Assembly: GCA_030041435.1 (NCBI GenBank)
Contig: JASHNW010000056.1
Span: 62,001-126,000, forward strand
Reading direction: 5' to 3'
Source of the DNA: Acidobacteriaceae bacterium
Lineage (GTDB): Bacteria > Acidobacteriota > Terriglobia > Terriglobales > Acidobacteriaceae
Length of the DNA: 64,000 nt
Position 1 is the first letter of the stretch, and the number at the start of each line of letters is the position of its first letter. The notes beneath the pieces were generated by a model, which was given only the letters and a program-made list of their open reading frames with translations, was not told where the DNA came from and did not search any database. Of the stretch, positions 24,226-32,708 are shown piece by piece. The position numbers were made by a program, and so were the translations under genes.

Positions 24226-25195
24226 GTGTTTTCAGGATACTACGTCGTGCTGGCCCGAACCGTACTGCGGCGCCCTCTGCAGCCGCATCAGAGATGGCCG
24301 CGACGTGCGCCGGTCCGGTGCGGCAGCATCCGCCCACGGCCTGCGCCCCTGCAGCAAACCACTGGTGGGCCATCACACCGAAGCCGGCAGCATCGGCTTT
24401 GCCCTCCCATATTCTCGTTGCGGCATTCCAGGTCTCGCCGGAATTCGGATAAACAATGACCGCCTTCCTGCCCCCTGCTCCGCGCTGCGCCTCGCCGATG
24501 AGATCCGCCACCAGATGCGGCGCTGTGCAATTGATGCCGATGGCCACGACCTGCGGCGACTCAGCCACAGCCGCGGTGCACTCCCGCAAAGGCTCGCCGT
24601 GGGCGACGTGGATTGCATCACGGCACGTAAACGAGATCCACGCGGCCAGCGAAGGGATCTGCCTGAGCGCGCGGAGGATGGCGCGCGCCTCTTCCAGCGA
24701 GGGAATCGTTTCGAGCGCGATCAGGTCGGCGTTTGTTGCGGCCAGCACCGCCAGCCTCTGGGCATGAAACGCAACCAAGTCGTCAAAGCCGATTTCATAT
24801 CGCCCGTGATATTCCGCTCCGTTGTGCAGCGCGGCGCCGTACGGGCCCAACGAGGCCGCGATCCGGATGGAGCGAGGGTCCTCGCGCGCGTAGCTGTTGC
24901 GCGCCTGCTCGGCAATCTCCACCGCCTGCCGCAGAGCGCTCTCTGCCTCCCGAGAATCCCGCCCGAGTTCGCGGTAGCCCTGCACGGAAACCTGGTAGCT
25001 CGTGGTTGAGATGCAGTCCGCCCCGGCGCGCAGATAATCGAGGTGAACCGCGGCGATCGTCTTCGGCGAAGTGTCCAGTACATGCGCCGACCACAGCGGC
25101 CCGGAGATGTCGCACCCGCGGCGTTCCAGTTCCGTGGCCATCGCGCCGTCGAGCACGCGGATGGAGGGGAAGTCGAGTTCGTCGCGTGGAGTCAT
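24203..25195 (-). CDS. mmuM: Homocysteine S-methyltransferase (MmuM/BHMT type)
   Basis: Transfers a methyl group from S-methylmethionine or a similar donor to homocysteine, making methionine. The zinc-binding cysteines appear in GINCTAPH and in GGCCRTGPAH. The N-terminus VLDGAMATELERRG is typical. ATG 25195 has GGAG 10 nt upstream and gives 330 residues; TTG 25225 is less likely. The last codons and the TAG stop lie inside the tRNA-Arg gene, so the C-terminal six residues are encoded by tRNA sequence. Confidence 0.92.
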   Translation of the reverse strand: MTPRDELDFPSIRVLDGAMATELERRGCDISGPLWSAHVLDTSPKTIAAVHLDYLRAGADCISTTSYQVSVQGYRELGRDSREAESALRQAVEIAEQARNSYAREDPRSIRIAASLGPYGAALHNGAEYHGRYEIGFDDLVAFHAQRLAVLAATNADLIALETIPSLEEARAILRALRQIPSLAAWISFTCRDAIHVAHGEPLRECTAAVAESPQVVAIGINCTAPHLVADLIGEAQRGAGGRKAVIVYPNSGETWNAATRIWEGKADAAGFGVMAHQWFAAGAQAVGGCCRTGPAHVAAISDAAAEGAAVRFGPARRSILKTRARSSAG

Positions 25196-25295
25196 GGAGG
25201 CGATCTCCGGATTTGGTACACTCAAAAGGATAGCTGGCGCAGCAGTCGAGGGCGACTCCAGGACGCTCCGAGCGCCGGCTTCCTTCCACAGCGAT

Positions 25296-25372
<77 letters not shown>

Positions 25373-25583
25373 TTTCATACCAATCGTTTGGCGTCTTTGC
25401 CTGGCCGGCACATCGGCTGGACGGGCACGATTGACCAGTTATCAGGTCCGGGTAGTACTGCGACTTGCGAAATTCGCTGGCAATTCCTCAGACCAGCATC
25501 GTGAATTGCTGTGGAGTTTTCGCGGTGAGCCGCTTATCCTGGTTATCCACCCGCGCGGCGATGGCAGCGAGCGAGATGAGTTT

Positions 25584-25659
25584 TGGAGCCACGGGCAGGA
25601 GTCGAACCTGCGACTACTGGTGTTGCAAACCAGCACGTTAGCCTCTTCGCCACCGTGGC
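25584..25659 (-). tRNA. tRNA-Cys (anticodon GCA)
   Basis: On the minus strand: acceptor GCCACGG/CCGUGGC with discriminator U as usual for Cys, anticodon stem CUGGU/ACCAG with loop UUGCAAC (GCA), T arm GCAGG/CCUGC with loop UUCGACU, and an encoded CCA. Confidence 0.96.
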
Positions 25660-26074
25660 TCGCTCGTCCAGCGTGAATACAACGATAACATCTTCACACC
25701 GCCTTATTACGTTCCACGCAGCTCCGGTCAGAAATCAATTACCAGTAAGTGGTATTACCGCAGTAATAATCTTGTTATCGGCGAGTGAAGGGCCGGGAAT
25801 TGACGCAGTCGGGTTACGGGCTTCCCCCCGAGGGCTCGCACAGTCTCCAGCACCCTGTCGATGCCCTGATGCCGCACCTGGAGGTGAAAGTTAGGGGTCT
25901 GCTGTTTCTGAGACAGTAGTTATATGGCAGTCATCAGCATGCTCCCGGGAGCGGCGGGATTCGCACCCGGACGCCTGCCAAAAGTTAACGCCCCGGCTAT
26001 GAACCGGGGCGTTAGTGAAAGCTCTGCGCGAACAGCGCCGAACCTCCGGACGAGTGATTACTTCGATGGCAAGG
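25660..26074. other. Gene-free stretch between tRNA-Cys and glnA
   Basis: This 415-bp stretch holds no convincing gene. It contains a markedly AT-rich patch (about 25735-25780) with two neighbouring palindromes of the form TTAC-n-GTAA. It also contains a 12-bp perfect palindrome GCTCCCGGGAGC, a T-arm-like sequence near 25950-25970, and the glnA terminator hairpin. Confidence 0.5.
25980..26013 (-). terminator. Intrinsic terminator of glnA
   Basis: On the minus strand a perfect 10-bp stem (AACGCCCCGG / CCGGGGCGTT) with a 7-nt loop is followed after 3 nt by TTTT. It begins 61 bp after the glnA stop. The loop contains CAU flanked by U and A, which makes it look superficially like a tRNA anticodon arm. 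Confidence 0.65.
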
Positions 26075-27505
26075 CTAGAACTGATTCCAGAGGAACTGGT
26101 TGTAGACCTCGTGGTGGAACTGGACTTCCTGCGTTTTTACGAGGGTTCCGAGCAGACGCGGGCAGCGGTCAGCCGAAGCCTGCTTGAGGTCGGCATAGCG
26201 GCCCTTGACGTCTTCGCCCATCAGCTTCGTGATCCAGGCTGAGTTGCGGAAGTCTTCGATGGCCGTATAGATGTTGTCGGGCAGGTACCGTTTGGCTTTG
26301 CGCAGGTTCTCGATCTTTGAGGTGTCGCCCTGCAGGCCGGATTTGAAGACAGCCAGCATCACCAGGTAGGGATTGGCATCGGGGGCAACGGCGCGCACTT
26401 CGACGCGCATGGAGCGCTCATTGCCGATGGGAATGCGAACCATGGCGCCGCGATCGACGGCCGAGGCGTAGAGCTGATTGGGCGCTTCGAAGTGGGGATC
26501 GAGACGGCGGTAGGCGTTGACGCTGGAGTTCAGCAGCAGGCAGATGTCGTTGCCGTGGGTGAGGATGCGGTCGAGGAACTCCCAGCCGAATTTCGCCAGC
26601 TTCTCTTCACCCTTCGGATCCCAGAAGAGGTTTTTGCTGTCTTTGCTGACGGAAACGTTGGTGTGCATGCCGCTGCCGTTGACGCCGGCCACCGGTTTGG
26701 GCAGGAACGAAGCCGTCATGCCGAGGTTGGTGGCCACCTGGCGGCAGATGAGCTTGTAGAGCTGAATCTGATCGGCGGCGGCGACGACCTCGCCGTAACT
26801 GTAATTGATTTCGAACTGCGAGGGCGCAACCTCGGGGTGGTCCTTCTCGTTCTCGAAGCCCATGGCGCGCTGTACTTCCGCGACCGTATCGATGAAGCTG
26901 CGCAGGGGATCGCTGGGCAAAGAGTGGAAGTATCCGCCGGCGTTCACGTATTCGAATTTTCCGGTTTCCGGGAAGCGCCGCTCGGCGTCGATGCCAGCAA
27001 AGAGGAAGCCCTCGATTTCGTTGGCGGCGTTCAGCGTGTAGCCGTTCTTCTCAAACTGTTCCTGGGCGAAGGTTTTAAGCTGGCCGCGGGTGTCTCCACC
27101 GTAGGGCGTACCGTCCTTGTCGATCACATCGCCGAAGACCAGGATCTTACCCGCACCGAAGACGTCGGCGGGCCCATAGTAGAACGCGCTCCAGTCGATG
27201 CCGAGGCGGAGGTCGCTCTCCTTCTGCGCGGTAAAGCCGCGAATGGAGGAGCCGTCGAAGGTGAGGTTCTCGTAGGCCTTCAGGAGAAACTTCTTGTCGT
27301 AGTCGAGCATGTGCAGGCGGCCTTCGAGGTCGGAGAAGAGAACCGTGACCGCCTTAACACCCTTCTGGTCGGTGAGATACTTCAGACGCTCTTCCTTAAT
27401 TTTGTCCGGCGCGACGCGTTTCCTGCGCTGGTCTTTGGCTTTGAGGTTGAGTTCTTCCAGCTCTTCGTACGAGAGCGCCAGGAAATTCCGATAATCAGTC
27501 GACAT
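26075..27505 (-). CDS. glnA: Glutamine synthetase, type I
   Basis: Ligates ammonia to glutamate with ATP. 476 residues from ATG 27505, which has GGGGAG 7 nt upstream; the longer open frame is not used. Active-site segments visible include LTFDGSSIRGF, EIEGFLF (Glu ligands), PSQFEINYSYGE, AGVNGSGMHTNVSVS and RIPIGNERSMRVEVRAVAPDANPYL. The region that carries the adenylylated Tyr in GSI-beta enzymes is changed (YLPDNIYTAIEDF) and no glnE is nearby, so regulation by adenylylation is uncertain. A terminator follows the gene. Confidence 0.9.
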   Translation of the reverse strand: MSTDYRNFLALSYEELEELNLKAKDQRRKRVAPDKIKEERLKYLTDQKGVKAVTVLFSDLEGRLHMLDYDKKFLLKAYENLTFDGSSIRGFTAQKESDLRLGIDWSAFYYGPADVFGAGKILVFGDVIDKDGTPYGGDTRGQLKTFAQEQFEKNGYTLNAANEIEGFLFAGIDAERRFPETGKFEYVNAGGYFHSLPSDPLRSFIDTVAEVQRAMGFENEKDHPEVAPSQFEINYSYGEVVAAADQIQLYKLICRQVATNLGMTASFLPKPVAGVNGSGMHTNVSVSKDSKNLFWDPKGEEKLAKFGWEFLDRILTHGNDICLLLNSSVNAYRRLDPHFEAPNQLYASAVDRGAMVRIPIGNERSMRVEVRAVAPDANPYLVMLAVFKSGLQGDTSKIENLRKAKRYLPDNIYTAIEDFRNSAWITKLMGEDVKGRYADLKQASADRCPRLLGTLVKTQEVQFHHEVYNQFLWNQF

Positions 27506-27861
27506 GCCTCTCCCCTGCAGCGAATATTTTGAAGATTTTGGCGCCACGACCGGCTCGCCCGAAGCGGCCCCAACGGGACACACGGAACGCACTGCAAGCC
27601 TTGCCGAGAGAAAGGATTCCGATGAAGCGACTGGCAGTGTGGAGAAGGTATGGCGGTTCCCCTTTAGGGTATCGCGCAGGGGTGGGAGCTGTCTCCCTAT
27701 AAAAAAACGTGATGCGGTGCATTGGGGGCGATTATGGGGGGCGGGGCAATGCGAGAGCGATACGCGCGGTTGGAAATGCGGCGCACCATGGTCGGCTGAA
27801 CCTTCCGATGGGAGACGATCCACTCAAAGCACAGTGTGGCCCCTCACTACTCGTTCGTTTC
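27506..27861. other. Leader/promoter region of glnA
   Basis: 356 bp between the VWFA gene end and glnA, both minus strand. A run of seven T on the minus strand (about 27703-27709) follows a moderately GC-rich segment and may end VWFA transcription. No good promoter was identified by eye; a sigma-54-like GG...GC pair near 27593-27606 has the wrong spacing. Confidence 0.35.
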
Positions 27862-29412
27862 CTATCTCTTCTTCGGTTTGCTCACGGTAATCGGGACGCT
27901 CAGCATGCCCACCCGACCCGTGATCGTATCCCACAGTGCGATGTCGAGATAGTCCTCACCGTGGGGCAGATTCAACTGCTGATCAAAGGTCAGCGTCGCG
28001 CTGGGGTCGGCGTGGATCCTGGTTTCATTCACCCTGAGCGTGGTGTTTCCCGCAGTCCGGGCGATCGGTTCGCCGTAGCGGTTGAGTGCCAGAATGGCCG
28101 CGCCAATCACATCGGTTCCCGTGTTTCCGTTCACGACCTCCGGCACGATGGAACTCGCCGGCAGAGTGTAGTGAATGCGAAATGCAGTCTCGCCCTTCTT
28201 TGGCGGCTTCGCCGGAATATCTGCCAGCGATTCCGCGCCACCTTGCGACACCGTCGCCTGGAACACGATGGGCCGGCTCCGGTTGTTCGGCACCTGCACT
28301 CTGCTGCCGTCCGTGCGCAGCAGCGTCCGGATCTTCGGCTCGGGCGTCGCGTCATTCTCCCCGTCGTCGTAATAGCCGCGGCGATAACTCAGCTGGCAGT
28401 GTCCTTTGTGTCCGCGTAGCTTCACCGCGACCTTATGCCACTTCCCGTCCTGAAGCAGATTGTTCGGCGTATAGGTCAGCGTGTAGTAGTCGCCATCGGT
28501 GTTCAGCACTTGCAGCGCGGCGTCCGCAAGGCCGTTTGTGTTGTACCAGGCGTGCCCGCCGGTGGCCTCCGCATCCTGCGCCATCAGCATTTGCTGCGCT
28601 CCCATCCACATCCCGAAGCCGACCGCCAGCCCGGTCAGCCCCCGGGCGTCGATTGGGTAGAGCGCGATTCGCTGCTTCTCCAGCATGTCGTAGAGCGGCT
28701 GCCGCGGCATGGTCGCCTCCGGGACTGGGCTGAGTAGGGCGTTCGATCCTCCCGAGAACCAGAGAATGTTCTTCCGCCCCGGCACCTGGCTCACATACGA
28801 CGCGATCTGCCGCAGCGTGTCGTATCCTGTCCGGCGCCAGTAATCCGGTATGGGAATGCGTGGAACCGCCTCGCGGATCGCCGTCTTCAGCAGCTGTTTG
28901 TTCGTGGTGAAGCTCTGCAGCGGCACCGTCACTGGGCCCGCTCGGCTGAAAACTGCCACCGGCTCCCCCGGCGGCAGGTCGCGCACGAATTGGGTCAGCT
29001 GCTCGTACAGGTACATCTGGTCGACCAGGGTGATCGTCGTCGTATCGATCAACAATATGTTGACCACCGGCGGCGGATGCACGTCAAAGTCGTTGCTGAA
29101 GACCCTGGCGCCGGCCGGCTCGAACTCGCCCGGCGCCGTCCGTTGCTCCGTGTGCTCCTCGAAGGAGGAGAGCTTCTGCGGCCGCCCGTTATCGAACAAC
29201 TCGAAGTCCCCGCGTGTCAGCCCCTGGATGGGATTGCCTTTGCCATCGGTAACCGTGACATCGGTGAGCACCACGCGCGTGTTCACCTGGAATGCATAGG
29301 GAGACTGGTCCGGCGCCGGACGAGGCGGCGCCTGACTGGACTGCGCAGTGCCGAACGGCGCGATCGCCAGCATCGGCAACAGGAGCGGAAAACCGGACCA
29401 ACATGCGGACAT
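27862..29412 (-). CDS. Secreted VWFA-related protein of the acidobacterial type
   Basis: 516 residues from ATG 29412, which has GGAG 7 nt upstream; the open frame continues upstream but the signal peptide (GFPLLLPMLAIAPFGTAQ) fixes the start. A short beta domain (VTVTDGKGNPIQGLTRGDFELF) is followed by a von Willebrand A-like domain with NILLIDTTTITLVDQ and KNILWFSGGS, then YYTLTYTP and a C-terminal beta region. This matches the VWFA-related family greatly expanded in Acidobacteria, whose role is unknown but probably adhesive or protein-binding outside the cell. Confidence 0.88.
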   Translation of the reverse strand: MSACWSGFPLLLPMLAIAPFGTAQSSQAPPRPAPDQSPYAFQVNTRVVLTDVTVTDGKGNPIQGLTRGDFELFDNGRPQKLSSFEEHTEQRTAPGEFEPAGARVFSNDFDVHPPPVVNILLIDTTTITLVDQMYLYEQLTQFVRDLPPGEPVAVFSRAGPVTVPLQSFTTNKQLLKTAIREAVPRIPIPDYWRRTGYDTLRQIASYVSQVPGRKNILWFSGGSNALLSPVPEATMPRQPLYDMLEKQRIALYPIDARGLTGLAVGFGMWMGAQQMLMAQDAEATGGHAWYNTNGLADAALQVLNTDGDYYTLTYTPNNLLQDGKWHKVAVKLRGHKGHCQLSYRRGYYDDGENDATPEPKIRTLLRTDGSRVQVPNNRSRPIVFQATVSQGGAESLADIPAKPPKKGETAFRIHYTLPASSIVPEVVNGNTGTDVIGAAILALNRYGEPIARTAGNTTLRVNETRIHADPSATLTFDQQLNLPHGEDYLDIALWDTITGRVGMLSVPITVSKPKKR

Positions 29413-29476
29413 ATGATCTCCGGAACCGATCGAAAACCAAGCGCACTTCTCAAGACGGCGCCGGGGCAGAAAAGTT

Positions 29477-29502
29477 CCGCAATCGCACTTTGCGGATTGC
29501 GG
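29477..29502. promoter_or_regulatory. CCGCAATC-N10-GATTGCGG dyad upstream of the VWFA gene
   Basis: Perfect 8-bp arms at 29477-29484 and 29495-29502, 65 bp upstream of the VWFA start on the minus strand. It lies in the 285-bp space between the divergent VWFA and recO genes, so it could serve either. The size suits a dimeric regulator; no regulator was identified. Confidence 0.4.
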
Positions 29503-29697
29503 CAACGCACCTCCCGATGCCTCCGGGCACCTCCAAACTGATCGATTCCGGCCGAGTAACCGGCTTTGCGGTTTCGATCGCTGCGCGTCATTCGTCAGGA
29601 TCTGAGGTGCCCCGCCGCCTCTGACTTTTGCCATCGGGCAATTCGCGGCTTTCTGGCCGGTTTCTGCGGGGTTTTGCCGGTGGTCTAATCTGTTGGC

Positions 29698-30441
29698 GTG
29701 AGCGCGCAGCACGGGGAGGCAATCATTTTGCGGACGTGGCCGATGCATGAGGCCGACCAGATCGTGTCGCTGTTTACGCGCGCGCAGGGCCGCATCAAAG
29801 GCGTGGCGAAATCGGCGGCGAAGTCGCGGCGGCGATTCGGCGGTGCTCTGGAGCCGATGACGTGGGTGACGGCCAGCTACGTCGAGAAGCCGAGGCAGGA
29901 ACTGGTGCGCCTGGATGCGTGCGAGGTGATCGTGTCGCCGCTCTCCGATCCGGTGGACTATCCGCGGGCGGCGGCGCTCGAGTTCTACGCGGAGGTTTTG
30001 GAGGAGACGCTGCCGGATCACGATCCCCACGATGCGGTGTTTCGGCTGCTGCTGGCGGTGCTGGGCCAGACACGGACGAGCCGGATCTGGATGCCGGTGA
30101 CGTACTTCTCGCTGTGGATGACGCGGCTGCTGGGGTGGATGCCGTCGGTGACGCACTGCACGGTGTGTGGCGAAGCGTTTGCGGACGAGGCGGCGTGGTT
30201 CCACGCGCAGACGGATGGGCTGGTGTGCGCGCGGGAGAAGCGCGCCGGGAGCCGGATCCTCAGCGCGGAGTCGCTGGCACTGGCGCGGAGGATCTTCGCG
30301 TCGCCGATTCCTGCGTTTGAGCAGGAGGAATGGCCGCCGAGCCGCGCGGCCGATTTGCGGCGGTTTGCGACGCAGTCGCTGGAGCGTCATTTGGAGCGCA
30401 GGCTGCATGCGGCGGCGGCTCTGGTAAAGCTCGCACAATAA
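29698..30441 (+). CDS. recO: DNA repair protein RecO
   Basis: Mediator that helps load RecA onto SSB-coated DNA with RecR. 247 residues, normal length. The N-terminal OB fold carries EAIILRTWPMHEADQIVSLFT and GRIKGVAKSAAKSRRRFGGALEP, the RecO signature. The zinc finger has CTVCGEAF, then a single later Cys (GLVCAREK), so the usual CxxC...CxxC is incomplete. GTG is the start. It stands alone, 95 bp before cysK. Confidence 0.93.
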   Translation: MSAQHGEAIILRTWPMHEADQIVSLFTRAQGRIKGVAKSAAKSRRRFGGALEPMTWVTASYVEKPRQELVRLDACEVIVSPLSDPVDYPRAAALEFYAEVLEETLPDHDPHDAVFRLLLAVLGQTRTSRIWMPVTYFSLWMTRLLGWMPSVTHCTVCGEAFADEAAWFHAQTDGLVCAREKRAGSRILSAESLALARRIFASPIPAFEQEEWPPSRAADLRRFATQSLERHLERRLHAAAALVKLAQ

Positions 30442-30492
30442 GCGGGGACGTGCGTGCGGCCGCATCTGCAGACCTGTCTCTGCATCTACACT

Positions 30493-30510
30493 GAGTACGC
30501 AGACATACTC
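30493..30510 (+). promoter_or_regulatory. GAGTA-N8-TACTC dyad upstream of cysK
   Basis: Arms at 30493-30497 and 30506-30510, 27 bp before the cysK start and just before the CCGGAGAGG ribosome binding site. It may be an operator for the cysteine operon. The arms are short, so chance is possible. Confidence 0.3.
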
Positions 30511-30536
30511 GTAACTCCCCCGGAGAGGCTGGACTC

Positions 30537-31502
30537 ATGAAGATAGCAGCCAGTGTGACGGATCTGATCGGCAACACACCGCTTGTGCAGCTGAACCACG
30601 TGACGGCCGGGGCGCAGGCGCGCGTGGTGGCGAAGCTGGAGAGCGCAAATCCGGCGAACAGCGTCAAGGACCGCATCGGGCTCGCGATGATCGACGCGGC
30701 GGAGCGGGAAGGAAAGATCCATCCAGGTGAGACGGTGCTGATCGAGCCGACCAGTGGAAACACCGGCATCGGGTTGGCGTTTGCCTCGGCGGTGAAGGGC
30801 TACAAGCTGATCCTGACCATGCCGGACACGATGAGCCTGGAGCGCCGTGTGGTGCTGCTGGCCTTTGGGGCGCACATCGTGCTGACGCCGGGGCCGAGCG
30901 GGATGAACGGCGCGATTGCGAAGGCGAAGCAGATTCTGGCCGAGTCTCCAAAGGGCTACATGCTGCAACAGTTCGAGAACCCGGCAAACCCGAAGATCCA
31001 CTGCGACACGACGGGGCCAGAGATCTGGAACGACACGGACGGCCAGGCGGACATTCTGGTTTCGGGTATCGGTACCGGCGGCACGCTGACCGGTGTCGCG
31101 GAGTACATCAAGCCGAAAAAGCCCTCGTTTAAGGCAATTGCCGTGGAGCCGACGGATAGCCCGGTGCTGTCCGGAGGCAAGCCTGGTCCACATAAGATTC
31201 AGGGCCTCGGCGCGGGCTTTGTGCCCCAGGTGCTGAACACGAACCTCATCGACGAGGTGATCCAGGTTTCGAACGACGAAGCCATTGCGATGGCGAAGCG
31301 GCTGCCGGTGGAGGAAGGGCTGCTGGTGGGAATTTCGGCCGGCGCGGCCGTGCATGCGGCGGTCAGGGTAGCCAAACGGCCGGAGAATGCAGGCAAGCTG
31401 ATTATCGCGGTGGTGCCGGACTTCGGAGAGCGGTATATTTCATCTGTGCTCTTCGAAACCCTGCGCATCGAGGCGCAGAGCCTGAAGACGGCGACGATTT
31501 GA
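30537..31502 (+). CDS. cysK: Cysteine synthase (O-acetylserine sulfhydrylase A)
   Basis: PLP enzyme that makes cysteine from O-acetylserine and sulfide. PLP Lys44 lies in NSVKDR; the substrate loop [11 protein letters not shown] and the phosphate-binding loop [10 protein letters not shown] are intact. 321 residues, standard. The serine acetyltransferase gene follows on the same strand 180 bp downstream, so both halves of the cysteine synthase complex are made together. CysE ends in Ile as needed for docking into this active site. Confidence 0.97.
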   Translation: MKIAASVTDLIGNTPLVQLNHVTAGAQARVVAKLESANPANSVKDRIGLAMIDAAEREGKIHPGETVLIEPTSGNTGIGLAFASAVKGYKLILTMPDTMSLERRVVLLAFGAHIVLTPGPSGMNGAIAKAKQILAESPKGYMLQQFENPANPKIHCDTTGPEIWNDTDGQADILVSGIGTGGTLTGVAEYIKPKKPSFKAIAVEPTDSPVLSGGKPGPHKIQGLGAGFVPQVLNTNLIDEVIQVSNDEAIAMAKRLPVEEGLLVGISAGAAVHAAVRVAKRPENAGKLIIAVVPDFGERYISSVLFETLRIEAQSLKTATI

Positions 31503-31645
31503 GAGACCCGGACAGAAGAGATTCCACTGCGCACATGCGAACCATCGCACAGATCGGGACGTTTGCGGCTCACCGGCTGAGCGCTCGATGTTGCTGCGAT
31601 TGTTGACAGCGCGCCTGTCCTGACGCAGTACGGCATTCTGCTGCG

Positions 31646-31669
31646 CCCTGTACCCTGTTCCCTATACCC
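31646..31669 (-). repeat. Period-7 G-tract repeat (copy 1), minus strand
   Basis: On the minus strand four GGG tracts are separated by exactly 4 nt each (spacers TATA, AACA, TACA). It lies between cysK and cysE, ending 13 bp before the cysE start. Related copies lie at 43503, 50518 and 51152. The pattern is able to form a G-quadruplex. Confidence 0.7.
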
Positions 31670-31682
31670 TGTCTCTGCTGCC

Positions 31683-32444
31683 ATGGGTCTGTTTGCACAC
31701 ATTCGCGAAGACATCGATTCGGTGCTGGAGCGCGATCCGGCGGCCAGTTCGCGGACCATGGTGGTGCTGTGCTATCCGGGGTTGCATGCGGTGTGGTCGC
31801 ACCGCATCAGCTCGAAGCTGTGGCGCGTGAAGATGCGGCTGGCGGCGCGGATGCTGTCGCAGATCGCGCGACTCTGCACCGGGATCGAGATTCATCCCGG
31901 CGCGGAGATCGGCCGGCGCGTGTTCATCGATCATGGTGCGGGGGTGGTGATCGGCGAGACGTCCATTGTGGGCGACGACGTGACGCTGTACCAGGGCGTG
32001 ACCCTCGGCGGCACGGGAAACGAAAAGGGCAAGCGGCATCCGACCCTGCGCGACGGGGTGTTTGTAGGGAGCAGCGCGCAAATCCTGGGAAATATCTGCA
32101 TCGGCGAGAACTCGCGTGTGGGAGCGGGGTCGGTGGTGCTGCGCGATGTGCCGCCGAATTCGACTGTCGTGGGCGTGCCAGCGCATATCGTGTATCAGAA
32201 CGGCGAGCGGGTGCTCATCACCGATCCCAGCCAGGTGAAGGATCCGCTGTCGCACGTAATTCTCTTGCTCGACGAAGAGGTGAAGCGGCTGCGCGCGCGT
32301 GTGGACTGCCTCGACGGCCAACTGGAGCAGACCACGCGGGATCTGGACGATGTGAAAGCGCTGGCCAGCGAGGAAGAGGAGCGGGATCAATACCGGAGCG
32401 AGCAGTCGGGGACGGGGTACTTCAGCATGGGCGAGGGAATCTAG
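31683..32444 (+). CDS. cysE: Serine O-acetyltransferase
   Basis: Transfers acetyl from acetyl-CoA to serine, the committed step of cysteine synthesis. The left-handed beta-helix hexapeptides are visible from EIHPGAEIGRRVFIDHGAG to ILGNICIGENSRVGAGSVV, with catalytic His in IDHG. It has the short N-terminal form of the enzyme and an unusually long C-terminal extension, helical (EEVKRLRARVDCLDGQLEQT) then acidic. The chain ends MGEGI; a terminal Ile is what docks into CysK to form the cysteine synthase complex in characterised enzymes. Confidence 0.95.
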   Translation: MGLFAHIREDIDSVLERDPAASSRTMVVLCYPGLHAVWSHRISSKLWRVKMRLAARMLSQIARLCTGIEIHPGAEIGRRVFIDHGAGVVIGETSIVGDDVTLYQGVTLGGTGNEKGKRHPTLRDGVFVGSSAQILGNICIGENSRVGAGSVVLRDVPPNSTVVGVPAHIVYQNGERVLITDPSQVKDPLSHVILLLDEEVKRLRARVDCLDGQLEQTTRDLDDVKALASEEEERDQYRSEQSGTGYFSMGEGI

Positions 32445-32586
32445 AAGCTTCCATGAGAAGTCCCTCGATCCGATGTTCTTCGATTCGATTGCGACGCATG
32501 GGGATTCAAAGCAAACTGCGTCCACTCCGCCAGCGCCCGATCTACATCCCGCCGCGGGTTACGACCACTCCTTCGTGAAGACGCGG

Positions 32587-32664
32587 GGCGGCGAGGAAGG
32601 GGGAAAGGAGCAGTACCGAAGTGAGCAGACGGGGGGCGGCTTTTGTGACTTGGGCGAGGAGATT
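32587..32664 (+). pseudogene. Degenerate duplicate of the cysE C-terminal tail
   Basis: Reading from 32587, the frame encodes GGEEGGKEQYRSEQTGGGF and CDLGEEI, which aligns without gaps to the last 26 codons of cysE just upstream. Many differences are third-position changes. It lacks a start of its own and has no stop after the final Ile codon. The 140 bp between the two copies holds nothing recognisable. It looks like a remnant of a tandem or paralogous cysE end. Confidence 0.65.
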
Positions 32665-32708
32665 TGCCGGCCAGGTTGCATAATGGGGATCGAGTTGAAA
32701 GGCGGGCC

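Noticed and set aside
25924-26187. Small open frames across the glnA 3' end
   Set aside because: They overlap the terminator and the glnA coding region and have no coding signature.
27593-27606. Sigma-54-like GGCAAGGCTTGC on the minus strand upstream of glnA
   Set aside because: The GG and GC are 8 nt apart instead of the required 10.
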